Positions 9,371 to 17,321 of a stretch of DNA of 64,000 nt are shown piece after piece (position 1 is the first letter of the stretch; each line of letters starts with the position of its first letter). The DNA lies in contig CAJTKK010000006.1 in NCBI GenBank assembly GCA_910576535.1, positions 97,967 through 161,966 of the forward strand, in the 5' to 3' direction. The position numbers and the translations under genes are program-made. Under the pieces are notes generated by a model. It made no database searches and had not been told where the DNA came from. It saw nothing but the letters and a program-made list of their open reading frames with translations. The stretch comes from an uncultured Lachnospiraceae bacterium (GTDB taxonomy: Bacteria > Bacillota > Clostridia > Lachnospirales > Lachnospiraceae).

Positions 9371-10342
9371 GTGGTAAAAAAGATAAATGGAAAAATGATG
9401 TGCGGTATGCTGACAGTAACGTTGATTTTGGCAGGCTGTACAGGATGCGGCGGAAAAAAAGCGGAACAGATGGAATCAAGAAGTGAAAAAAAGGAGGAAA
9501 GAGAAGCGGAAGCAAATAAGAATTTACCGGAAACAACAGAACAGATCGTTTCCGGAAACGAGGTGGAGGAACCGGAATGGGCGGATGCAGACTGGGCCGG
9601 ATATTTTGAGGGTCGTAATGGGGCAGCGGTAGTATACAATGCTGCTCAAAAGCAGTATGCGGTTTATAATGACAAAACCGCATCGGTGCAAAGGCCGCCT
9701 TGTTCTACATTCAAAATTATCTCATCGCTGACTGCTTTGGAATGTGGGGCAGTTGACCCGGATGATTCTGTCCGCACTTGGAGCGGCGAGATATTCTGGA
9801 ACGAAGACTGGAATAAAGATTTGGATTTCAGGGAGGCATTTACTTCCTCATGTGTCTGGTATTTCCGGGAATTGATAGATGAGATTGGGAAAGAACGGAT
9901 GCAGGAGGAACTGGAGAGGCTTGCATATGGGAACTGTGATATTTCCGATTGGGAAGGGAAGCTTAATACCAATAACAGCAATAGGGCATTGACCGGTTTT
10001 TGGATCGAATCATCTTTGGCAATTTCCCCTAAAGAGCAGGTGGAGGTAATGGAACGTATTTTTGGGGATGGTTCCGTTTATTCAGAACATACACGGAATG
10101 AATTAAAGAAAGTAATGCTTGTACCGGAAACGGATGAGACAGATATTTTGATTTATGGGAAAACCGGAATGGGAAAAGCGGACGGGATTGTGGTTGATGC
10201 ATGGTTTACGGGATTTGCGGAAGGAAAAGAGGGGATGATTTATTTTTGTGTTTATCTTGGCGAATCGGAAGGGATGGAAGTATCCAGCCTGACAGCAAAA
10301 GAGATTGCCATCCGGATTCTTTCCAGCCATTACGGGGAATGA
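9371..10342 (+). CDS. Class D (OXA/CDD-like) beta-lactamase-family lipoprotein
   Basis: A 323-residue lipoprotein. GTG 9371 is chosen because GGGAGGAGG ends about 8 nt upstream and because it puts the lipobox LAGC (Cys 23) at normal distance; an upstream GTG at 9323 adds a charged tail and has no ribosome binding site. The penicillin-recognising domain has STFK (Ser 112, Lys 115; the Lys is carboxylated in class D enzymes), SCV (Ser 160), YGN and KTG. It resembles the sensor domain of the neighbouring BlaR1. Membrane-anchored class D enzymes beside BlaR/BlaI are known in Clostridioides (CDD family). Activity is inferred. No BlaI-type operator was seen upstream, so it may be read from the kinase operon. 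Confidence 0.8.
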   Translation: MVKKINGKMMCGMLTVTLILAGCTGCGGKKAEQMESRSEKKEEREAEANKNLPETTEQIVSGNEVEEPEWADADWAGYFEGRNGAAVVYNAAQKQYAVYNDKTASVQRPPCSTFKIISSLTALECGAVDPDDSVRTWSGEIFWNEDWNKDLDFREAFTSSCVWYFRELIDEIGKERMQEELERLAYGNCDISDWEGKLNTNNSNRALTGFWIESSLAISPKEQVEVMERIFGDGSVYSEHTRNELKKVMLVPETDETDILIYGKTGMGKADGIVVDAWFTGFAEGKEGMIYFCVYLGESEGMEVSSLTAKEIAIRILSSHYGE

Positions 10343-10358
10343 CAAATCCCCGATGATA

Positions 10359-12173
10359 TCATTGGATGGAGCCGTCCATTTCCCAGAGATTTAAGCCGGA
10401 AAGAATGGAAAGCGTAAGGTTTGCGGCAGTTTTGCCGGTGGCAAGGCTATCGTTCTGGATATTGGCGGCAAAGAAGTAAATATGTTCTTCTTTTTCCAGA
10501 TATCCAATGAACCAGCCGGAAGCGTTGCTCCCGTTGATTTGTGCCGTACCTGTCTTTCCGTAGAGGGAGCCTTGGCCGGAAGAAGAAAGGAATATGGAAT
10601 CTTTTACGGCGGCAATGTTTTCCGGGGAAAATCCAAACTGATTGTTATAAAATCTTTCCAGTAATTCCACTTGTTCAATAGGGGATATTTTTAAGGAAGA
10701 GTGAATCCAGTAAGAAGAAATGTCCCCCTTAACGGTTTGGTTGCCATATCCGATTCCGTGGACATAGTTTCGGATCGAAGGCAGGCCGGCTCTTTGGTCT
10801 AACTCCTGGAAATACCAGGTAACAGAATTTTGCATAGCAGATTCCAGGGTCTGATCCTCATTCCACACATCGTAAACATATTGCTGCCCGTTCCAGGAAA
10901 GTTTTGACTGCCTGGGGGAGATAATGCCGGATTCAAGGGCAAACAAGGCGCTATAAATTTTATAGGTGGAAGCTGGGGCAATACGCGTAGCGGCCTGCTC
11001 TTTATTATAAATCTGCCATGAGCCGTCTGCTGCATCGTATAATACAAAGCTGCCGTTATTCGTGCCAAAGGAGGCATCTAAATCAAGATATGTAATGTCT
11101 TTGCCCTGTTCATCAAAGAAATAGCGGTTATGTTCAGCCGCTTGTATGGACAGGAGCGGGGAGGATACGAGCAGAAGGATGGCGATCAGTGAGCAGGAAA
11201 GAAGGCTATATAGTTTTTTCCGGAAGGATGCCGGATGATAATGGGCGATATTCAAAATCCTCTTTTTCATTTGCGCCATACTGCCATGGATTCCGGAAGT
11301 AAAAGGAAATGGCGTAAGGGATACTTTTTGCACAAAATTGATCAAAGTATTCCCATAGTCCTGATAGGCTTCTTTCTGAAGCATTTCTAAAACAGAAGCA
11401 TCGCAGGCGATTTCCCTGTCGTTCCCCATTTCTCTTAAGGCATACCATACAAATGGATTGAACCAGTATACTATGCCTGCAATATTCATGATATAATTTG
11501 CCAGTGCGTCTTTATGCTTATAGTGCTGAAGTTCATGCAGCAGCATATAACGGATGTCTTTTTCCCTGCAGCCGGAAATCAAATGAATCGGCAAATAGAT
11601 ACATGGGCAAAAAAGGCCGGCAATGACGGGGGATCTTAGAAATGCTGTGCTGTAAACAGGGATGTTTTTTCTTATATTCATTTCTTGTAAGCATTGTCTG
11701 TAGATTCTATGTACAGCCTGGCTCTGCAAAGGCAGGGAGGCCCGTTTGAAAGCAAGGAAACGTAAAACCGATTTGGCAACAAGGAGGATCATGACGAAGA
11801 TACCGGCTATCCATATGGTGCATAAGGTAAAGCCAACTGCCGAAGGGGTCTTTTCGCTGACCGAAATGCTAAAGTCATTCATCCAGCTTGCGGTATATGC
11901 CGGGGTAAGAGCAGCCGCTTCTCCTATAGCGTTTCCAGCGTGAGAACCCAGGCCGCTGTTCCAAGCCCAAAACCATGGGAAAATATGCGGAAAGGGGATG
12001 GAACCGGCCGGTATAAAAGGAACGGCTAATAAGACAAGCAGCAGGAACCAGAGGCGGTACTGCATATGGCTGGTCAGATGGTTTTTCAACAGGTATTTTG
12101 CCGCCAGAAATATTCCGATGAGGACACTGATAAAAAGATTGCATATGGAAAACCGGATCATAAAATCTGCCAC
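10359..12173 (-). CDS. blaR1: BlaR1/MecR1-family beta-lactam sensor-protease
   Basis: A 604-residue sensor. The GTG at 12173 is chosen because GGAGGT sits 7 nt upstream and it follows the blaI stop by one base. N-terminal membrane helices carry an M56 zinc metalloprotease domain with HELQH (His 213, His 217) and the downstream NDREIACDASVLE. After a last membrane helix (about 325-345) comes a class D-like extracellular sensor with STYK (Ser 402), SVTW, YGN and KTG. In the known mechanism beta-lactam acylation of the Ser activates the protease, which leads to loss of BlaI repression. It is convergent with the beta-lactamase-like lipoprotein, 16 bp apart. Confidence 0.92.
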   Translation of the reverse strand: MADFMIRFSICNLFISVLIGIFLAAKYLLKNHLTSHMQYRLWFLLLVLLAVPFIPAGSIPFPHIFPWFWAWNSGLGSHAGNAIGEAAALTPAYTASWMNDFSISVSEKTPSAVGFTLCTIWIAGIFVMILLVAKSVLRFLAFKRASLPLQSQAVHRIYRQCLQEMNIRKNIPVYSTAFLRSPVIAGLFCPCIYLPIHLISGCREKDIRYMLLHELQHYKHKDALANYIMNIAGIVYWFNPFVWYALREMGNDREIACDASVLEMLQKEAYQDYGNTLINFVQKVSLTPFPFTSGIHGSMAQMKKRILNIAHYHPASFRKKLYSLLSCSLIAILLLVSSPLLSIQAAEHNRYFFDEQGKDITYLDLDASFGTNNGSFVLYDAADGSWQIYNKEQAATRIAPASTYKIYSALFALESGIISPRQSKLSWNGQQYVYDVWNEDQTLESAMQNSVTWYFQELDQRAGLPSIRNYVHGIGYGNQTVKGDISSYWIHSSLKISPIEQVELLERFYNNQFGFSPENIAAVKDSIFLSSSGQGSLYGKTGTAQINGSNASGWFIGYLEKEEHIYFFAANIQNDSLATGKTAANLTLSILSGLNLWEMDGSIQ

Positions 12174-12174
12174 G

Positions 12175-12561
12175 TCAGTTACCTCCTTTGCCGGAATCCT
12201 TTGAAAGAAGGGCGCGGAGTGTATTGATTTCGGCTTCGGAGAGTTTGCCATTATCTATATAAGCGGACAGCATGGCGGAAATGTGGCCGCCATAAAAGCG
12301 GTTAAGAAAAGAGCTGCTTTCCTGGCCGATGTATTCCTTTTCATCGACTAAAGGAGTGTAGACGAAGACCCGGCTTTGTTTTTCGTAGGTGAGGGCGCCT
12401 TTGGTGACTAAGCGTTTGATCAATGTCTGTATTGTTTTAGGGCTCCAGGCTGTAGTTTTGATTAAACGGTCTGTGATTTCATTCGTGCTGATTGGCGCGT
12501 GCTTCCATACAATTTTCATTACTTCAAATTCTGCTTCGGAAATTTGCGGTAAAGATTTCAC
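12175..12561 (-). CDS. blaI: BlaI/MecI-family transcriptional repressor
   Basis: A 128-residue winged-helix repressor beginning VKSLPQISEAEFEVMKIVW, close to the usual BlaI/MecI start. The GTG at 12561 is chosen because GGAGGG lies 7 nt upstream; the ATG at 12576 has no site. The winged helix (about 5-75) includes WSPKTIQTLIKRLVTKGALTYEK. The C-terminal helices serve dimerisation and carry the BlaR1-dependent cleavage region in homologues. It is first in the blaI-blaR1 operon, and the operator overlapping its promoter indicates autorepression. Confidence 0.93.
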   Translation of the reverse strand: MKSLPQISEAEFEVMKIVWKHAPISTNEITDRLIKTTAWSPKTIQTLIKRLVTKGALTYEKQSRVFVYTPLVDEKEYIGQESSSFLNRFYGGHISAMLSAYIDNGKLSEAEINTLRALLSKDSGKGGN

Positions 12562-12580
12562 AATTGATCCCTCCATAAGT

Positions 12581-12629
12581 CTTACGTGTGTAATAAAAAA
12601 AGTATAAAATATGGTTTTAAGAATGTCAA
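12581..12629 (-). promoter_or_regulatory. blaI promoter with BlaI operator
   Basis: On the minus strand a consensus TTGACA (12629-12624), a 17-bp spacer and TATACT (12606-12601) precede the near-palindrome TTACACACGTAA (12593-12582). The arms TTAC-N4-GTAA match the core of the staphylococcal bla/mec operator (TTACATATGTAA). The operator sits just downstream of the -10, between it and the ribosome binding site of blaI, where bound repressor would block initiation. Confidence 0.85.
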
Positions 12630-12661
12630 TGGTTATTCAGTGTGTACTCCATGACACAGAA

Positions 12662-12681
12662 CGTTCTTTTCTAAAAGAACG
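12662..12681. repeat. Perfect 9-bp inverted repeat
   Basis: CGTTCTTTT and AAAAGAACG are separated by 2 bp. No T run follows on either side, so it is more likely a protein-binding palindrome or cruciform than a terminator. It lies in the AT-rich gap between the bla promoter and the accessory island. The rest of 12630-12850 shows nothing I can name. Confidence 0.4.
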
Positions 12682-12850
12682 GGAGTTTTATCTAAAAATA
12701 TAAATAGAGCAGATTTATATTTTTAAGTGAAATATAGTATGAGGTGCGCATATTGATAATGGCGGATGATTTAACGTAACATAAATTTTTATGAATATTG
12801 ACATGACATAATTAATAAATTAAAATTTTTATATGGAAAATATATAATAA

Positions 12851-12883
12851 ATGACAAAATATGTCATTGAGAATGCTTAAAAT
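12851..12883 (+). promoter_or_regulatory. Island palindrome copy 1 with -10 element
   Basis: The palindrome ATGACAAAATATGTCAT (12851-12867) is followed after exactly 10 bp by TAAAAT (12878-12883). The same layout recurs at 18417, 19774 and 20902. The palindrome takes the place of a -35 box, so the bound protein is probably an activator or a repressor acting at -35. A 59-codon reading frame starts about 27 nt after the predicted transcription start. Confidence 0.65.
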
Positions 12884-12916
12884 ATATAAAGACATAGAAT
12901 AAGCAAAGCGGATAGG

Positions 12917-13096
12917 ATGTGGAAATGTCTGTCTGGAAGAAATTTTATATGCAGAGAGAAGTCTATAAATATACAGGATGAAACTTTAGAGAGACAAAAA
13001 GAACAATACACTTTACGGAGTATTGTTCTGTGGAAGCAGGTTATCGTTGATATTCTGGAATGTGAAAGAAGCATAATGGTCAAAATCTTAGGTTAG
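12917..13096 (+). CDS. Possible 59-residue small protein of the island
   Basis: An ATG frame beginning MWKCLSGRNF and ending ERSIMVKILG lies right behind palindrome promoter copy 1. The only ribosome binding element is a weak GGATAGG touching the start. The C-terminal half (LRSIVLWKQVIVDILECERS) looks like an amphipathic helix. It overlaps the end of the convergent XRE gene and its terminator hairpin. It is shorter than common gene-calling limits. I do not recognise it; position is the main support. Confidence 0.35.
   Translation: MWKCLSGRNFICREKSINIQDETLERQKEQYTLRSIVLWKQVIVDILECERSIMVKILG
12995..13029 (-). terminator. Terminator of the XRE-family gene
   Basis: Read on the minus strand, a 10-bp stem AGAACAATAC/GTATTGTTCT with a 10-nt loop is followed by a T run, about 65 bp after the stop codon of the XRE gene. 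Confidence 0.7.
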
Positions 13097-13320
13097 AATT
13101 GTTCATTGGTATTATCTTCTTCTGTCTGTTCAAATAGTTCTCCAACTGGAACATTTAGAATACGGCTGAGTTTATCCAGAGTCTCAAACCTTATACTGGA
13201 AGTTTCGTTCTCGACAATTTTTTGAAAATTCCGGTAACTCATCATATCCATGCGCTTATAAAGCCAGTATTTTGTATGACCTTGTTCTTCTAATATTGCC
13301 AAAATGCGTAATTGTACCAT
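13093..13320 (-). CDS. Small XRE-family (Cro/CI-type) DNA-binding protein
   Basis: A 75-residue protein that is essentially one helix-turn-helix domain: MSYRNFQKIVENETSSIRFETLDKLSRILNVPVGELF fits the HTH_3/HTH_26 pattern, with LFEQ at the usual end of helix 5. A GGGAG ribosome binding site lies 7-8 nt before the ATG, and a TATAAT lies 40 bp further upstream. It is divergent from the island operon at 13792 and could control it or itself; GTATA/TATAC repeats in the shared upstream region (13380-13435) are candidate sites. It faces the opposite way to most island genes. Confidence 0.8.
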   Translation of the reverse strand: MVQLRILAILEEQGHTKYWLYKRMDMMSYRNFQKIVENETSSIRFETLDKLSRILNVPVGELFEQTEEDNTNEQF

Positions 13321-13409
13321 GCGATCACTCCCTTACTTAGAGATTATAGTAAATATGTATCATTTAAATAATTTATGTACAAAGTATAGACTTATACATT
13401 AAATTGTTC

Positions 13410-13438
13410 TTGAATAACTTGCGTATACATAATATAAT
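13410..13438 (+). promoter_or_regulatory. Promoter of the island operon
   Basis: TTGAAT (13410-13415), a 17-bp spacer and a perfect TATAAT (13433-13438) point rightward, 30 bp before the CxxC remnant and about 350 bp before the 521-residue protein gene. GTATA/TATAC repeats overlap it, possibly sites for the divergent XRE protein. Confidence 0.55.
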
Positions 13439-13470
13439 TATATTCGGGAGTATAGATATAGGTTGTAGTT

Positions 13471-13575
13471 ATGGGTAGGGCAAAAATGTTTGCATGCGAT
13501 AAATGTGGCTTGTGCTGTACACAGCTTAGTAGATCATCAATATACTGTGAATTGGACAGGGGAGGGCTGTTTTGA
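13471..13575 (+). pseudogene. N-terminal fragment of a CxxCxxxCC (YkgJ-like) protein
   Basis: An open frame from ATG 13471 (second ATG 13486) encodes FACDKCGLCCTQLSRSSIY and then stops after GGGLF. It matches the beginning of the complete protein at 17046 (MFTCIKCGFCCRN...), including the CxxCxxCC cluster, and ends where homologues continue with GDGVC-like sequence. The rest is missing, so this is a remnant of a second copy. Between it and the next gene (13576-13791) I see only AT-rich sequence without an island palindrome. Confidence 0.65.
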
Positions 13576-13791
13576 TAATGAGATTAAAAGATATTCATAG
13601 TGATTAATTTTATAATAATTATGCGATGTGTGATTTTTGAATGAATGAACTTGAGGGTAAAGATGCCATGCTTCTTTAGCAATTCTATTGTACGGTGAGG
13701 AGGTATAAATTGTAGAAAAAATTCTATAATTATGAGGATTCTGGCGTTTGGTAAACGTCTAATATTTAATATCTTGAAAGGTGGCAATTAA

Positions 13792-15357
13792 ATGGATGAG
13801 AAAAAAGAGAAGCGTCAACAGCAAGAAGATTTGTTAAATGCGGGAATTGCTGGAGCGGCATATGAAACAGTTCAAAAATATGGGACAGCCATAAAAGAAC
13901 ATTATGTTGCGTATTCAGGTGTAGATTATGAAAATGGCAAAGATTTAGTAAAAGGATTAAAGCAGATAGCAGAAGAAAAAATTAATCCTAATTATAAATT
14001 TCAAAATATACATCAGCAAGCTGGATTTGCGGCAGAAGTGAAAGACGTTGCACGTTCAAATGCAGAAAAGATTATCAATGGAGATCCTGCCAGAAAAATA
14101 CGAACTGACGATTTGGGTCGAGTTAATGATCCGTTATATGATACCGTTATAATAGATGCAAAAGGAAATGTTGTTAATGGATCTGGAGCGCAAATGAAAT
14201 TTTTGGGAGCATCACAAAAAGATCCAAATGGAACTGGCGATGCTGTGAGAGCGCTTGAAAAACTTCAATTGAGGAAATTTGAAAAGTATTTGGAACAGGA
14301 TGCTCATATAGATGTTCCTTCTGATCAGTATGACCAGATGATAGAAGAGGCTAATGTCAAACTAAAAGAACTTTCACGCCAGTTAGAAAATCAAAAAGCA
14401 ACGGATAATTTGGAGCAAGTAAAAAAGCTTCAAGATAAAATAAATAAGCTTGAAAAGATCAAAGAAAATCTGAGAAAAAGTTCTGTATCAAGTGATGAAG
14501 CCGTTTTTGCACGTTTACATCCCGGTTTATCAACGGCTATAGATGTTGCGAAGGTATCTCATCGTGCTGGAATTCAAACCGCAGAAATGGCGGCGACTAT
14601 TGGAGGAAGTGTTTCGATTGTTAAAAATCTGGTGTCCGTATATAAAGGAGAGATAGAGCCTGAAGATGGAGTTATGAATGTGATAAAGGAAACGGCAACG
14701 ACTGCTGCTGTTGGATATGGAACGGGAGGTTTTGGAGCAGCTCTTAAAGGAGCCATGCAAAATTCTAAGTCAGGATATGTACGGGTTATAGGTGAAAAAA
14801 CTAATATTGCAGGAACATTAGTTTCTGTTACAGTTGCGGCAACTAAAACATTGACACGTTATTTTAAAGGTGAAATTAGTGGCGTAGAATGTTTGGAAAC
14901 ACTTGGAGAACAAGGCACAGGAATGGTGGCTTCAGCAATGTTTTCAGTAGTTGGGCAAATGGCTATTCCTATTCCTGTTGTGGGGGGATTGATAGGGGGA
15001 ATGGCCGGATATGCTATAGCATCTGCTACGTATGGTGTATTAACACAGTCTCTTAAGGAAGAGAAATTGGCACATGAGCAGAGAATTTTAATAGAAAAAG
15101 TTTGTGATGAACACATTAAATTGATTCGAGAATATAGAGCAGAAATGGAAAGTATTATCAAGAAGTATCTGGTTGATTCTATGGATATATTCAGAGAATC
15201 ATTTGTAGAAATTAAAAATGCATTGGCAATCGGTGATGTTGACTGGTTTATTGAAAGCACAAATACAATAACAGAGAACTTTGGTGGAAAGGCAGCGTTT
15301 TCCAGTATGGACGAATTTAATTCAATGATGATTGCCAGAAACGCATTTAAGTTATAG
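13792..15357 (+). CDS. Unrecognised 521-residue protein with glycine-rich membrane segments
   Basis: ATG 13792 follows AAAGGTGG by 7 nt. The N-terminal about 170 residues are soluble and include a segment (DPLYDTVIIDAKGNVVNGSGAQMKFLG) that resembles the substrate-like region of some toxin or endonuclease proteins. A coiled coil (about 180-235) follows, then an alternating series of Ala/Gly-rich stretches (TTAAVGYGTGGFGAAL, IPVVGGLIGGMAGYAIASA) that look like glycine zippers able to enter membranes, and a helical C-terminus. Codon use is AT-rich compared with flanking chromosomal genes, suggesting transfer. It heads a run of five closely spaced genes ending with a WYL regulator. Function not recognised. 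Confidence 0.75.
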   Translation: MDEKKEKRQQQEDLLNAGIAGAAYETVQKYGTAIKEHYVAYSGVDYENGKDLVKGLKQIAEEKINPNYKFQNIHQQAGFAAEVKDVARSNAEKIINGDPARKIRTDDLGRVNDPLYDTVIIDAKGNVVNGSGAQMKFLGASQKDPNGTGDAVRALEKLQLRKFEKYLEQDAHIDVPSDQYDQMIEEANVKLKELSRQLENQKATDNLEQVKKLQDKINKLEKIKENLRKSSVSSDEAVFARLHPGLSTAIDVAKVSHRAGIQTAEMAATIGGSVSIVKNLVSVYKGEIEPEDGVMNVIKETATTAAVGYGTGGFGAALKGAMQNSKSGYVRVIGEKTNIAGTLVSVTVAATKTLTRYFKGEISGVECLETLGEQGTGMVASAMFSVVGQMAIPIPVVGGLIGGMAGYAIASATYGVLTQSLKEEKLAHEQRILIEKVCDEHIKLIREYRAEMESIIKKYLVDSMDIFRESFVEIKNALAIGDVDWFIESTNTITENFGGKAAFSSMDEFNSMMIARNAFKL

Positions 15358-15445
15358 GGAGGTGAGGAATGGTTTACAGTATCTTAAAATAGCGGGATGT
15401 GATTGGCGTAAAAAGTGGTTATGAATATTCAAAGGAGCATTAAAG

Positions 15446-16021
15446 ATGGAGATATATCAGGAATTGGCATTTGGAAAAAATGAAAGTGCGGAAGCGTTAT
15501 TGTATTATCTATACATGATGGCGGACGGTGAAGTTACATATAGTGAGGAAAAGATATTTGATGCAATTTGCAATGAATTAGATATTGATTATGGTACAAA
15601 AGAGACAATAATTAAAAAATGTAAGGAACTCGCTGGCAAAAATTCAGACATGCTTAATATAATAATGAGTGAAAAAATAGATGAACAATCTGGGCAGAAT
15701 TGGTTTGGCGTAAGAGATTCGTCAAAAGATGCTCGTATTATCTGGAATTTGGTTAATTTAGGATATGCAGATAATATGTATTCAGAGGAAGAACGAAAAA
15801 TAAGTAAATATTTGGTTGATAAATGGTCTGTAAATTTAGAAGTATATCAAGAATTTGTTGATATTGCAGATACCATGTTGGCATTGGCTAAGCAAAAAGA
15901 ATGGGTTCTATCAACTTTCACTAAAGGAAGAGAAAGAGACAAAAAGAAAAAAAAGATTGAATTAGAAATGGAACAACTATTGTCAGATGTTAACTTGACA
16001 ATTGAAGAACTTACAATGTAG
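15446..16021 (+). CDS. TerB-like helical protein
   Basis: A 191-residue, mainly helical protein. Two acidic stretches, MMADGEVTYSEEK near residue 30 and YADNMYSEEERKI near 115, are spaced like the metal-binding helical repeats of TerB (tellurite-resistance) domains. The C-terminus is charged and coiled (RERDKKKKKIELEMEQLL). ATG 15446 follows AAAGGAG. It sits 88 bp after the 521-residue protein gene and 17 bp before the glycine-zipper gene, on the same strand. TerB domains occur in stress and phage-response modules, but the substrate here is unknown. AT-rich like its neighbours. Confidence 0.65.
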   Translation: MEIYQELAFGKNESAEALLYYLYMMADGEVTYSEEKIFDAICNELDIDYGTKETIIKKCKELAGKNSDMLNIIMSEKIDEQSGQNWFGVRDSSKDARIIWNLVNLGYADNMYSEEERKISKYLVDKWSVNLEVYQEFVDIADTMLALAKQKEWVLSTFTKGRERDKKKKKIELEMEQLLSDVNLTIEELTM

Positions 16022-16038
16022 TAGAGGAGGTTAAAATT

Positions 16039-17046
16039 ATGCCTATACCGTTATTGTTTATTGGCATTGGCGCCGCAGCAGGCGCCTTTGGCGTTGGAAA
16101 ATCAATTAAGGCGGGTGTTGATCAGAAAGAAGCTAATGAGACAAACGAAAGAGCCGATAATATAATCCAAAATGCATCAAGGAAAATTGAAAAGAGTAGA
16201 AAGAATTGTGGTGCAGCAATCGATAATTTGGGGAAAACTAAATTGCAAATTCTCGATGAGAGTATAAAACCATTTATTACTGAGTTTGAAAAGTTAAATC
16301 ATGTAGAACTATCTGGATCTGCGGGATTGAATGAATTACAAAAAATGGTATTAGATCAGAAGAAATTTTCTGAGTTAAAAGAGTTGCAATCAATGGCAAC
16401 ATCGATGGTTGGCGGGGTGGCATCAGGCGCTATGGCTGGTGCATTAACCGCTTTTGGAGCCTATGGTGCAGCAGGAACTCTGGCAACGGCCTCAACCGGA
16501 ACGGCTATTGCTTCTTTAAGTGGTGCGGCGGCAACGAATGCAACACTTGCTTTTTTTGGTGGTGGTTCTTTAGCTGCCGGTGGATTAGGAATGGCTGGTG
16601 GAATGGCTGTTTTGGGTGGTTTGGTTGCAGGACCCGCATTAGCAGTATTGGGAGGTGTAGTGGGTGCCAGAGCTTCGGCTAATCTTGATAAGGCGTATTC
16701 AAATCTTTCAAAAGCTAAGGAATATAAGGAAGAGATGGACGCTGCATCTGCTTTGTGTGTGGGGATTAGAAAAAGATCGGCTATGTTTAACAGATTTCTG
16801 ATCTCTTTAAATGCAATTTTTGAGCCGTTGATTTATGAGATGAGTCAGATAATTTTAAATAGAGGAGTATATTTTATGACCTTTTCTGATGATGAAAAAA
16901 AGGTAGTAGCAGAAGCTATGGCAATGGCTGGTGCAATAAAATCAATTTTGGATACACCAATTTTGGATGATGATGGTAATTTGACATTAGAATCTGATAA
17001 GATAGTTGAAATGACTCGTAAAAAGCTTGATGGAGTGATCGCATAA
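16039..17046 (+). CDS. Glycine-zipper membrane protein of the island
   Basis: A 335-residue protein starting MPIPLLFIGIGAAAGAFGVG behind GAGGAGG. After a coiled region (about 30-110) comes a very long Gly/Ala block (about 118-215: AYGAAGTLATASTGTAIAS, GGSLAAGGLGMAGGMAV, GGLVAGPALAVLGGVVGARA), the composition of glycine-zipper helices in pore-forming or membrane-shaping proteins. The C-terminal third is helical and soluble. A decayed paralogue lies at 20977. The stop overlaps the start of the CxxC protein (TAATG). I do not know its function; membrane insertion is inferred from sequence. Confidence 0.7.
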   Translation: MPIPLLFIGIGAAAGAFGVGKSIKAGVDQKEANETNERADNIIQNASRKIEKSRKNCGAAIDNLGKTKLQILDESIKPFITEFEKLNHVELSGSAGLNELQKMVLDQKKFSELKELQSMATSMVGGVASGAMAGALTAFGAYGAAGTLATASTGTAIASLSGAAATNATLAFFGGGSLAAGGLGMAGGMAVLGGLVAGPALAVLGGVVGARASANLDKAYSNLSKAKEYKEEMDAASALCVGIRKRSAMFNRFLISLNAIFEPLIYEMSQIILNRGVYFMTFSDDEKKVVAEAMAMAGAIKSILDTPILDDDGNLTLESDKIVEMTRKKLDGVIA

Positions 17047-17321
17047 TGTTTACATGTATCAAGTGTGGATTTTGCTGTAGGAATATTGGAAGTATTCCAG
17101 AGTTGGCTGAATTTCATACAGGAGATGGAATTTGTATCTACTTGTCGGATGATAATTTATGCGATATATATGCAATTAGACCTGATATATGCAATGTTGA
17201 GAAGATGTACGAATTAACCTATAAGGCAATAATGTCTAAATCGGAATATGAAAGAAGAAATATGGAAGGTTGCAAATTATTGCGCAGTAAAAATAAGGAG
17301 TTTTTTTATGGCAAAATATAA
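17046..17321 (+). CDS. CxxCxxCC cysteine-cluster protein (YkgJ-like)
   Basis: A 91-residue protein with FTCIKCGFCCRN at the N-terminus and further cysteines in GICIYLSDDNLCDIYAIRPDIC, the pattern of the zinc/iron-chelating CxxCxxCC family (PF03692). It overlaps the upstream glycine-zipper gene by one base and the WYL gene start (17308) by 14 bp, so the three are probably translated together. An N-terminal fragment of a second copy sits at 13471. The metal and role are unproven. Confidence 0.75.
   Translation: MFTCIKCGFCCRNIGSIPELAEFHTGDGICIYLSDDNLCDIYAIRPDICNVEKMYELTYKAIMSKSEYERRNMEGCKLLRSKNKEFFYGKI

Noticed and set aside
12877..13083. 68-codon frame on the minus strand after the XRE gene
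   Set aside because: It runs through the XRE terminator hairpin, has no ribosome binding site and its Ser/Ile/Phe-rich sequence looks like a shadow of the other strand.
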